This document shows, piece by piece, positions 17,119 through 23,202 of a stretch of 33,972 bases of DNA. Under the pieces are notes generated by a model, which saw only the letters and a list, made by a program, of their open reading frames with translations, was not told the DNA's origin and made no database searches. The stretch is from Bacteroidales bacterium (lineage in GTDB: Bacteria > Bacteroidota > Bacteroidia > Bacteroidales > JAIPAH01): contig JAIPAH010000020.1 in assembly GCA_021740175.1 (NCBI GenBank), forward strand, positions 1 through 33,972, in the 5' to 3' direction. Position numbers and translations under genes: made by a program. Each line of letters opens with the position of its first letter. Position 1 is the stretch's first letter.

Positions 17119-17748
17119 ATGAATAAAAGGAAATTGGCAAGACTATATTTTATAGTGACCATGATTTTTATAATATCTGGTTGCACCCTGCTTTTACCAT
17201 TTTATGGAGTTAAAAGCCCACGATTTGAAAGTATCAATAAACAAAAGGAGATTTTATCAAAATACAACTGCGATACATCGAATTTGTATTTTATAGATAC
17301 GAACTACTACGATAGTCTGGATTACAATGAGAAATATGCCATCAATACATACAAGCTAAAGAAAGGAGCTGGTGCCTCGGCCATTCAACTGCGTATGTAT
17401 AATTCTCAGGGAGCGTTTACATCCGGATGGTCTCAATGCTTCGGGAAAGCGGACAGACATAGGATTTTTGATTCTGTACCGTTTTTAAACAATAAGGATT
17501 TGCCTGTAAATCAAAAACTTTCGCTTCAGAATGATTTAAAAATGTTTCAAGTTTCAGAAGAAAAAAGAAAACAGATTTTGAGTGAAGCGCGTAATCACGA
17601 TTATACGATTGTCCTCATCTGGGTCGGGTATGCAGGAGTTTTCACAAAACGAACATTGCGAAATTTAAGCCAGTATCAGGAAGAAAATCCCGAACATGAT
17701 TTCTTTGTTTTGAAAATGAATCTTACTGCAAGGTATCATTACGAATGA
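17119..17748 (+). CDS. Predicted lipoprotein of unknown function
   Basis: 209 residues. Signal peptide with lipobox IISGC (Cys22), so an envelope lipoprotein. The body has an YFIDTNYYDSL / YAINTYKLKKGAGASAIQLRMY / GWSQCFGKADR pattern. Near the C-terminus is YTIVLIWVGYAGVFTKRTLRNL, which follows the strand-turn-helix shape of a thioredoxin active-site region (compare FWATWCGPCR...) but has no CxxC. A cysteine-less thioredoxin-fold lipoprotein is a weak inference. It sits 20 bp after a terminator in a unit that otherwise parallels the peptide cassettes. Confidence 0.7.
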   Translation: MNKRKLARLYFIVTMIFIISGCTLLLPFYGVKSPRFESINKQKEILSKYNCDTSNLYFIDTNYYDSLDYNEKYAINTYKLKKGAGASAIQLRMYNSQGAFTSGWSQCFGKADRHRIFDSVPFLNNKDLPVNQKLSLQNDLKMFQVSEEKRKQILSEARNHDYTIVLIWVGYAGVFTKRTLRNLSQYQEENPEHDFFVLKMNLTARYHYE

Positions 17749-17784
17749 TGGTCTGTACTTTTTGCAAAAAAAACGGAATATCCC

Positions 17785-17852
17785 GGTGCTTCGCACCTCA
17801 GGGATTCAATGGGGGCATGTTTTAGCTACAAATATTCAGGTGCTCCGCACCT
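17785..17852 (-). repeat. Dispersed hairpin repeat
   Basis: Contains hairpins GGTGCTTCGCACC (17785-17797) and AGGTGCTCCGCACCT (17838-17852) around TAGCTACAAATATT (17823-17836). The latter is the exact reverse complement of AATATTTGTAGCTA at 18022-18035, so this copy faces the next one. Confidence 0.65.
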
Positions 17853-18004
17853 TCAATTACGGATAGCCCATGATTGTCTGTAATTTAGGGATTGATTTTC
17901 GTTGATACGCTGCGGTTTGAATTTGTTTATTCTAATTTTATTCCGGTTTATAATCGCAATCATCTTCGTTTTCTCTCTAAAAAATTGTTGGGGAATAGGG
18001 TTTT

Positions 18005-18080
18005 CAGCTGCGGAGCAGCAAAATATTTGTAGCTAAAGATACCAAAATCCCCGTCCAAAAGGTGCGGGGCACCGTAACCT
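18005..18080 (+). repeat. Dispersed hairpin repeat, second copy
   Basis: Starts CAGCTGCGGAGCAGC, runs through TTTGTAGCTAAAGATACC and ends AAGGTGCGGGGCACCGTAACCT. A diverged third copy is at 33787-33866 and a partial one at 20437-20537 (TGTAGCTAAAGATA). It was probably spread by transposition or recombination. Confidence 0.65.
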
Positions 18081-18108
18081 CCTTCCGCTAAAAAAACCAG
18101 CAAAAAAA

Positions 18109-18411
18109 TTTCATTTTCATTAAAATAATTTTATATTAGACCCATTGATGAAACGTGAGGCCGACCCCCCGGTTTGTTTTTACCGTATAACAAACCGGCC
18201 CTGGAGAGAGAAGACGAATAAATATTTCATCGATAAATCCATAGATTTCCAACGAGGAGTAGCACAAGGAAAAAAAATGACAAAAACCGCAGAAATGCGG
18301 GGCGAAATTGATATGTCAAATATACGAAGAATACTAATAATTATTAAGAAATATTTAACAAAATATGTTAGATAAAACTTGACTTTGTTTTTTTTTGAAT
18401 TAGTATTGCAA
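18109..18411 (+). repeat. Promoter module, copy B
   Basis: Second copy of the module. Hairpin 1 is at 18169-18198, with stems identical to copy A and one loop change (CGTAT for CGTGT). Hairpin 2 keeps CCGC/GCGG while its loop changes from GGCAAT to AGAAAT. Similarity with copy C extends further left, to about 18070. Confidence 0.85.
18379..18408 (+). promoter_or_regulatory. Promoter of unit B, 19-bp spacer with T9 tract
   Basis: TTG (18379-18381) and TAGTATTG (18401-18408) flank 19 bp that include nine T in a row. The predicted transcript would start near 18414, giving a ~240-nt leader before the NVEALA gene. Confidence 0.65.
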
Positions 18412-18653
18412 ATACAGAAGAAATAAAAATGAAAGGAGGTAATGGCAGTCTTCAGCTAATTATGATTGAGTTTTTATGAATGAAGCAAATTAATTCATAA
18501 AAGGGTGAACCCGGCATCTTATCCCAGGGCTGCTAACCGGGCGGTAAACCGGTTTAAGAGAAAAAAGCACATTACAATGAGCAAAAAGAATTTTGTGGAA
18601 TTTTCCGCTCACGTAATGTGCCTTAATTGTAAAACGTTACAAATATAAGTATT
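18412..18653 (+). ncRNA. Structured 5' leader of the unit B peptide mRNA
   Basis: Nearly identical to 20863-21103, although the coding sequence downstream diverges. Three stems are visible: TTATGAAT/ATTCATAA (18474-18481, 18493-18500), CCCGG/CCGGG (510-514 and 537-541 after 18000) and GCACATTAC..TGAGC/GCTCA..GTAATGTGC (18567-18582, 18607-18621). A 12-bp palindrome TAAACCGGTTTA lies between them. In the other copy GCTCA is GTTCA, which keeps pairing through a G-U wobble. It is not a riboswitch class I recognise; it is inferred to be a cis-regulatory RNA. Confidence 0.55.
18429..18479 (+). CDS. Possible 16-residue upstream ORF in the leader
   Basis: ATG AAA GGA GGT AAT opens a 16-codon frame (MKGGNGSLQLIMIEFL) ending in TGA, about 15 nt after the predicted transcript start. 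It is base-for-base identical in the other cassette (20880-20930). It contains AAAGGAGGT, a near-perfect anti-16S sequence, which is unusual because Bacteroidota rarely use Shine-Dalgarno sites. It may be a leader peptide or simply part of the RNA structure. Confidence 0.3.
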   Translation: MKGGNGSLQLIMIEFL

Positions 18654-18893
18654 ATGAAACGAAAAATCATTGCATTTTTTATAGGAACAGCCTTTTTTAT
18701 TGGGGCTATTGGACTCGGTATTACATCAGAATCTGAACCCGACATGATAATCCAAAACTCCAAGGCTCTTGCAGAGAGTGATCCGGGACAGGATGATTTT
18801 ACCCTGTGTGCAGGTGAAGAATGGTACTGTGATGAGTATTCTGATGGTACACCTATTTATGGTATTAATGTCTTTTGGCAATTAGTGTTCTAA
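18654..18893 (+). CDS. NVEALA-family secreted peptide 1
   Basis: 79 residues. Residues 1-24 are basic MKRK then a hydrophobic segment (IIAFFIGTAFFIGAIGLGI). Then comes an acidic linker and the family motif, here NSKALA (35-40). ALA fits an AxA signal peptidase I site and would release a 39-residue acidic peptide with Cys52 and Cys59 and a CDEYSDGTP motif. The family is small, Bacteroidota-specific and of unknown function. Compared with peptide 2 (21104), residues 1-28 are almost identical while the part after ALA is mostly different. The ATG follows the conserved leader directly. The next gene is a propeller lipoprotein. Confidence 0.85.
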   Translation: MKRKIIAFFIGTAFFIGAIGLGITSESEPDMIIQNSKALAESDPGQDDFTLCAGEEWYCDEYSDGTPIYGINVFWQLVF

Positions 18894-19087
18894 ACTAATA
18901 GTAATTATATAGGGCATTCATCCTAAATGTTATATTTTTTTTAGCTAAATTATTTCTTACTATTTATTTTAATCTAAATAGTCAGAAAAAAACCTTTTAA
19001 ATTTTGAGCATTATAGGTATGGATGTCCTATATATTTATTTTAGGAAGATATTAATTATATTAAAAACAATACTAAAAAGTAAGATT

Positions 19088-20161
19088 ATGAAAATTAAAA
19101 TTCTGAAAAATATTCCAATAATAATATTCATAGTACTTATAAGTAATCTTCATATAAGTTGTACAAAAAATAATGAAGAAAAATCACCTTTGAAAGCTTT
19201 TCGTGATTCTACACTTATTCAGGGGAATCAATTAAAAATTAGCAGTGAACATATTGGTGAAGCCACATATTCTCTATTAATAGATTCAATACTAGTCATT
19301 AAAGATACAAAAAATACAGATTATGCATTCCATTTAATCAATATCAATAAGAAAAAGTATACAAAATCATTTGGTAAGAAAGGCAATGGACCGAAAGAAT
19401 TAGCTCATCCTATGGGTTTAAATAAGAATATTCAATCAGAGAATATAAATACTTATGCATCAACAAAAAACAAAATTTTTACTTATAATGTTGACTCCTT
19501 GCTGCAAAAAAATGATTATAAACCCTATTATATAAAAAAATTCATGGGCGAGTTTTTAATGCCAGTGCAAATACAAAATGGGCTATTTATAACTACCGGT
19601 CCTTTTGAAAAGGGTAGATATCGATTAACAGAAAGTGCACAGAACTTGAACAAATTTATATTTGATTATCCTGTTGATTCTGAACATGAAGAGGCCCCCA
19701 ATGAGTCTAAAAGTATGGTTTATCAGGGGAGATTTAAATTACAACCTGAAGGGAAACGTTTTGCTTTCGCAACAAATAGAGCAGGGATTTTGGAAATTTT
19801 TCAAGCTAATAACGGCACAATATCTAAGGTTATAGACCAGCATTTTTACAATCCCGACTACAAAGTTCAATCAAAGTATTCTGTTCCTATTTACCCCAAT
19901 AATAAAATGGGCTTTACAGACATGAGTGCCACAAAAGATTATTTGTATGTCCTTTATTCAGGGAGGACGATTTTAAAGTATAGGAAAAAATTCTTATACG
20001 GAAAACATGTTTTGGTATTCAATTGGCAGGGAACCCCAATAAAACACTATAAGTTGGATAAAGCTGTGCGATGTATTAGTGTGAACAAAACTAACAGCCT
20101 GCTTTATGCCTGGGCAGCCTTGCCCGAGCCGGCCTTACTGGAATATGCTTTTAACCATTAG
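19088..20161 (+). CDS. BF3164/TolB-like beta-propeller lipoprotein 1
   Basis: 357 residues. Starting at ATG 19088 gives a lipoprotein signal with lipobox HISC (Cys25); the frame is open further upstream, but that would bury the signal. The body has the six-bladed propeller features of this Bacteroidota family: LIDSILVIKD, FHLININ, SFGKKGNGPKEL (the GxGPxE loop), IQNGLFITTGPFEKGRYRL, KMGFTDMSATKDYLYVLYSGR and HVLVFNWQGTPIKHYKLD. Such proteins are often encoded next to NVEALA peptides. It is about 50% similar by eye to propeller 2, with near identity over the last ~50 residues. The gene is AT-rich except for that 3' end. Confidence 0.85.
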   Translation: MKIKILKNIPIIIFIVLISNLHISCTKNNEEKSPLKAFRDSTLIQGNQLKISSEHIGEATYSLLIDSILVIKDTKNTDYAFHLININKKKYTKSFGKKGNGPKELAHPMGLNKNIQSENINTYASTKNKIFTYNVDSLLQKNDYKPYYIKKFMGEFLMPVQIQNGLFITTGPFEKGRYRLTESAQNLNKFIFDYPVDSEHEEAPNESKSMVYQGRFKLQPEGKRFAFATNRAGILEIFQANNGTISKVIDQHFYNPDYKVQSKYSVPIYPNNKMGFTDMSATKDYLYVLYSGRTILKYRKKFLYGKHVLVFNWQGTPIKHYKLDKAVRCISVNKTNSLLYAWAALPEPALLEYAFNH

Positions 20162-20177
20162 CAGATCTAAAAAAATC

Positions 20178-20435
20178 ATGATAAAGAAAACAGCCATGCA
20201 TGTTAAACTCACAGTGGTCATTGTCTTCATCTTATTAGTAGCCGGATATGTGTGTAATAACTCATCGCAAAGGAGCCAGGCTATACAGAAAAAAGTGAAG
20301 CAATACCATGACAAAAAAATATTGCTCCCGTTTTCTGATAGCGTGTTATATAATAATGCAGTTGTATCATTTGGAAATAACCCACGAAACCAGAAGATTT
20401 ACCTAAGTAAAACCAAAAACACATCGCATGCTTGA
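20178..20435 (+). pseudogene. Thioredoxin-like lipoprotein gene truncated by internal deletion
   Basis: 85 codons. The first ~62 match the start of the intact gene at 22536 (SQRSQAIQ.KVKQYH.KKILLPFSDSVLYNNA). It then jumps to sequence matching the DNA downstream of the intact gene (23141-23211): TTTGGAAATAA, AAGTAAAACCAAAA and ATGCTTGAA. The CGSC active site and the whole fold are lost, and the lipobox residue before Cys is Val instead of Gly. The frame ends in the position where the adaptor gene would begin. It is therefore a deletion derivative of a complete cassette. Confidence 0.85.
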
Positions 20436-20560
20436 ATCTGTAGCTAAAGATATAAAACCAACATCCAAAAGGAAGCCGCCCAAAAACCATCAGGGATGGA
20501 TATTTAGCAACAATTTTTTTAGACGACCCCGTAACCTTTTTCCGCTAAAAAACCAACAAA
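20436..20560. other. Junction between cassettes B and C
   Basis: It begins just after ATGCTTGAA, a copy of the adaptor gene's start, and switches to TGTAGCTAAAGATA dispersed-repeat sequence, then to CCCGTAACC.TTTTTCCGCTAAAA, which also precedes module B. There is no gene in it. Confidence 0.6.
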
Positions 20561-20862
20561 GAATTTGTTTTTCATTAAAATTATTTTATATTAGACCCAT
20601 TGATGAAACGTGAGGCCGACCCCCGGTTTGTTTTTACCGTGTAACAAACCGGCCCTGGAGAGAATACGAATAAATATTCATCGATTTTCCAAAATTTCCA
20701 ACGAGGAGTAGCACAAGGCGAAAAAAATGACAAAAACCGCGGCAATGCGGAACGAAACGGTATTGTCAAACATATAAAAATAACTAATAAATTTTAAGTA
20801 ATTTTTAACAAAAAATTTTAGGTAAAACTTGACTTCTTTTTTTTTTGAATTAGTATTGCAAG
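20561..20862 (+). repeat. Promoter module, copy C
   Basis: Third copy. Hairpin 1 is at 20623-20652 with unchanged stems. Hairpin 2 has the same sequence as in copy A. The AT-rich part before the promoter has drifted and closes the short frame that copies A and B share there, which argues against a coding role. Confidence 0.85.
20829..20858 (+). promoter_or_regulatory. Promoter of unit C, 19-bp spacer with T10 tract
   Basis: TTG (20829-20831) and TAGTATTG (20851-20858) flank 19 bp that include ten consecutive T. It would drive the second peptide and, by readthrough, the export operon. Confidence 0.65.
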
Positions 20863-21103
20863 TACAGAAGAAAATAAATATGAAAGGAGGTAATGGCAGT
20901 CTTCAGCTAATTATGATTGAGTTTTTATGAATGAAGCAAAGTAATTCATAAAAAGGTGAACCCGGCATCTTATCCCAGGGCTGCTAACCGGGCGGTAAAC
21001 CGGTTTAAGAGAAAAAAGCACATTACAATGAGCAAAAAGAATTTTGTGGAATTTTCCGTTCACGTAATGTGCCTTAATGTAAAACCTAACAAATATAAGT
21101 ATT
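20863..21103 (+). ncRNA. Structured 5' leader of the unit C peptide mRNA
   Basis: Same element as 18412-18653 with only a handful of changes. The main stem GCACATTAC (21018-21026) with GTAATGTGC (21064-21072) is intact, and its inner arm carries the G-U compensated base. It includes the identical 16-codon frame at 20880-20930. Confidence 0.55.
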
Positions 21104-21358
21104 ATGAAACGAAAAATAATTGCATTTTTTATAGGAACGGCCTTTTTTATAGGGGCTATTGGGTTTGGAATCACATCAGAATCAGAGTCAAAGCTTTTAA
21201 TTAATAACTCAGAGGCTTTAGCGGAAGACAATCACGAAAATGATGAAAAAATATGTATGGAAATGAATGATACGTATTGTGAATATGCTGATGGTACTCC
21301 AAGCGAGGGACCCGTTGGTTGGAGAGATTTAGATAGTCCTACGATAGGAGATATGTAA
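21104..21358 (+). CDS. NVEALA-family secreted peptide 2
   Basis: 84 residues. Leader residues 1-28 are the same as peptide 1 apart from one residue. The motif NSEALA (35-40) is followed by a predicted 44-residue mature peptide with Cys51 and Cys59 and a CEYADGTP motif, matching the CDEYSDGTP of peptide 1. The tail (SEGPVGWRDLDSPTIGDM) is unrelated to that of peptide 1. A hairpin terminator or attenuator follows, so the peptide message can be more abundant than the rest of the operon. Confidence 0.85.
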   Translation: MKRKIIAFFIGTAFFIGAIGFGITSESESKLLINNSEALAEDNHENDEKICMEMNDTYCEYADGTPSEGPVGWRDLDSPTIGDM

Positions 21359-21367
21359 ATATATAAT

Positions 21368-21400
21368 AGAAGGATAGATTACCAATCTATCCTTCTTCTT
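21368..21400 (+). terminator. Hairpin between peptide 2 and propeller 2
   Basis: AGAAGGATAGATT (21368-21380), loop ACC, AATCTATCCTTCT (21384-21396): a perfect 13-bp stem followed by TCTT. The T-run is short, so partial termination seems likelier than full termination. Confidence 0.65.
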
Positions 21401-21435
21401 ACCAATCATTACAATTAAATAAAATAGTGTTATAT

Positions 21436-22515
21436 ATGAACAATACATTTCTAATAGGTTTATTATACCTGATAAGCGGGTGTGTGTTACTTTTTATAAA
21501 CACCTCTTGCGAGAGAGAGGTGAAGGAAACTGATCCCATTAATTCATTCAATGATTCTACCATAATTAAGGGTCGAAAAATGAATATTGATAATAATGCC
21601 ATAGGAGAAGCTATTTCGTCATTTTTAATTGATTCTATATTGATACTAAAAGACCTTAAAAATCCGAAATATAATTTTCATCTAATAAATATCAGACAAG
21701 AATCTTACATCAAAAAATTTTGTATTAAAGGAAAAGGCCCAAATGAGTTTGCATTTCTCATGAATTTAAATTCTAATCCAAAAAAGCATCGGTCCTTTAA
21801 TACATTTTCTAGATTGGATAAAAAAATAATAACTTTTGATTTAGATTCATTAATGTTTCAAAAAAGATATAGACCTGATATAATTAAGACGTTCAAAAAA
21901 AACTATATAATGCCTGTAATGTTACAAAATGATTATTTTATTTCCACAGGTCCGTTTAAAAAAGGAAGATATCGTTTAAGCGATAATTCTTTGCATACTC
22001 ATAGATATAAATATCATTATCCTTACGATCCAGAAAAAAATGATGTTTCCCGGACTACAAAAAGTATAATTTATCAGGGACAATTTATATTGCAACCAAA
22101 TGGGAGTCATTTTGCATTTAGTACCCCTAATTGTGGTATACTAGAAGTCTTTAAAGCAAAAGAAAATTCAATACGTATAGTAACTAAACATCATCATTTT
22201 AATGCTAAATATGAAACAAACAAAACAGGAACTAAGGCTGGATTGGTTATGGAAAATAAGATGGGTTTCTCTGACATGGGTTCGTCAAAAAATTATCTAT
22301 ATGTTCTATATTCGGGTAGACTCTTAAGTAAGTATACTGATGAATCATTATATGGTAAGCATATCCTTGTTTTTAATTGGGAAGGCGAACCCATAAAACA
22401 CTATAAACTGGACAAAGCGGTGCGGTGTATTAGTGTGAACAATACAGACAGTCTGCTTTATGCCTGGGCTGCATTGCCTGAGCCGGCTTTGCTGGAGTAT
22501 TCATTAAATCATTAA
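21436..22515 (+). CDS. BF3164/TolB-like beta-propeller lipoprotein 2
   Basis: 359 residues from ATG 21436; a GTG at 21427 is possible but less likely. The signal peptide has two candidate lipoboxes, ISGC (Cys16) and NTSC (Cys25); the second aligns with Cys25 of propeller 1. The body repeats the propeller features: LIDSILILKD, CIKGKGPNEF (GxGPxE loop), LQNDYFISTGPFKKGRYRL, KMGFSDMGSSKNYLYVLYSGR and HILVFNWEGEPIKHYKLD. It lies 20 bp before the thioredoxin-like gene. The last ~130 bp are far closer to propeller 1 than the rest is. Being lipidated, it probably sits in the envelope, where it could bind the cognate peptide. Confidence 0.85.
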   Translation: MNNTFLIGLLYLISGCVLLFINTSCEREVKETDPINSFNDSTIIKGRKMNIDNNAIGEAISSFLIDSILILKDLKNPKYNFHLINIRQESYIKKFCIKGKGPNEFAFLMNLNSNPKKHRSFNTFSRLDKKIITFDLDSLMFQKRYRPDIIKTFKKNYIMPVMLQNDYFISTGPFKKGRYRLSDNSLHTHRYKYHYPYDPEKNDVSRTTKSIIYQGQFILQPNGSHFAFSTPNCGILEVFKAKENSIRIVTKHHHFNAKYETNKTGTKAGLVMENKMGFSDMGSSKNYLYVLYSGRLLSKYTDESLYGKHILVFNWEGEPIKHYKLDKAVRCISVNNTDSLLYAWAALPEPALLEYSLNH

Positions 22516-22535
22516 CTTAAGTAAAATGTTTGTTT

Positions 22536-23132
22536 ATGATAAGAAAATCAGCTATGTATAATAAAAATACATTAGCATTAACAATTATTTTCATTTTATT
22601 GATTATTGGTTATGGATGTAAAAACACATCGCAAAGGAGCCAGGCTATACAGGAAAAAGTGAAGCAATACCATCACAAAAAAATATTGCTCCCGTTTTCT
22701 GATAGCGTATTATATAATAATGCAATGATTCCAGTGGGTCAAACGAATCTAAAAAAAGGCGCTATTAAAGTGAGCACTTATATCGACGGGCAGTGTGGCT
22801 CATGCCTGAAAACGTTAACCAACTGGAAACCTTTGATAAGCCTTGCCAAAAAGCACCATGATTTTCAAATTCTTTTTTACGTATATGCCTTTAGCCGGGA
22901 TGAATTTATTCAATATTACTATCCCGAATCGATTCATGAATACCCGGTTATGTTTGATACTCAGAAAAAGTATTTAAAACGAAATGAATTATCGGAATAT
23001 GAAGACTACAAAACGTTTTTATTAAACGGTGATAATGAAGTTACACTGGTCGGAAATCCTGCACGCAGCGAAAAGCTTATGGCGTTGTACGAGCAGGAAA
23101 TTATTAAGCGGCTGAATGCTGCTGACCAATGA
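22536..23132 (+). CDS. Thioredoxin-like lipoprotein with CGSC active site
   Basis: 198 residues from ATG 22536, chosen over a TTG two codons earlier because the truncated copy at 20178 starts at the same place. Lipobox IIGYGC (Cys28). After a short helical linker comes a thioredoxin-type fold with IKVSTYIDGQCGSCLKTL (CGSC at 87-90), then IQYYYPESIHEYPVMFDT (a likely cis-Pro region) and TFLLNGDNEVTLVGNP. Envelope-anchored proteins of this kind reduce, form or shuffle disulfides. The two-cysteine peptides encoded in the same unit are the obvious candidate substrates (inference). The next gene starts 70 bp on. Confidence 0.85.
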   Translation: MIRKSAMYNKNTLALTIIFILLIIGYGCKNTSQRSQAIQEKVKQYHHKKILLPFSDSVLYNNAMIPVGQTNLKKGAIKVSTYIDGQCGSCLKTLTNWKPLISLAKKHHDFQILFYVYAFSRDEFIQYYYPESIHEYPVMFDTQKKYLKRNELSEYEDYKTFLLNGDNEVTLVGNPARSEKLMALYEQEIIKRLNAADQ

Positions 23133-23202
23133 TCCGGTTGAAAGATTTGGAAATAAGCAGCGAAACAAATATATTTATTTAAGTAAAACCAAAACAAATC
23201 CC

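Larger units (their letters stand above)
17749..18108. other. Intergenic region with dispersed hairpin repeats
   Basis: About 360 bp without a gene. It consists largely of short GC-rich palindromes and their surroundings (GGTGCTTCGCACC, AGGTGCTCCGCACCT, GCTGCGGAGCAGC), listed as repeats. It leads directly into promoter module B. Confidence 0.7.

Noticed and set aside
18145-18375. 76-codon open frame in promoter module B, including a 32-codon end shared with copy A (MTKTAEMRGEIDMSNIRR and onward)
   Set aside because: The shared part is closed by changes in copy C, and differences between A and B alter amino acids freely while keeping the CCGC/GCGG stem. A non-coding element explains it better.
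20581-20769. 62-codon minus-strand frame in promoter module C
   Set aside because: It mirrors the hairpin module and has no start context or conserved counterpart checked in the other copies.
20956-21204. 82-codon frame overlapping the leader and the start of peptide 2
   Set aside because: In the B copy an indel makes it stop before the peptide gene, and the region folds into conserved stems. The overlapping NVEALA frame is clearly the real gene.
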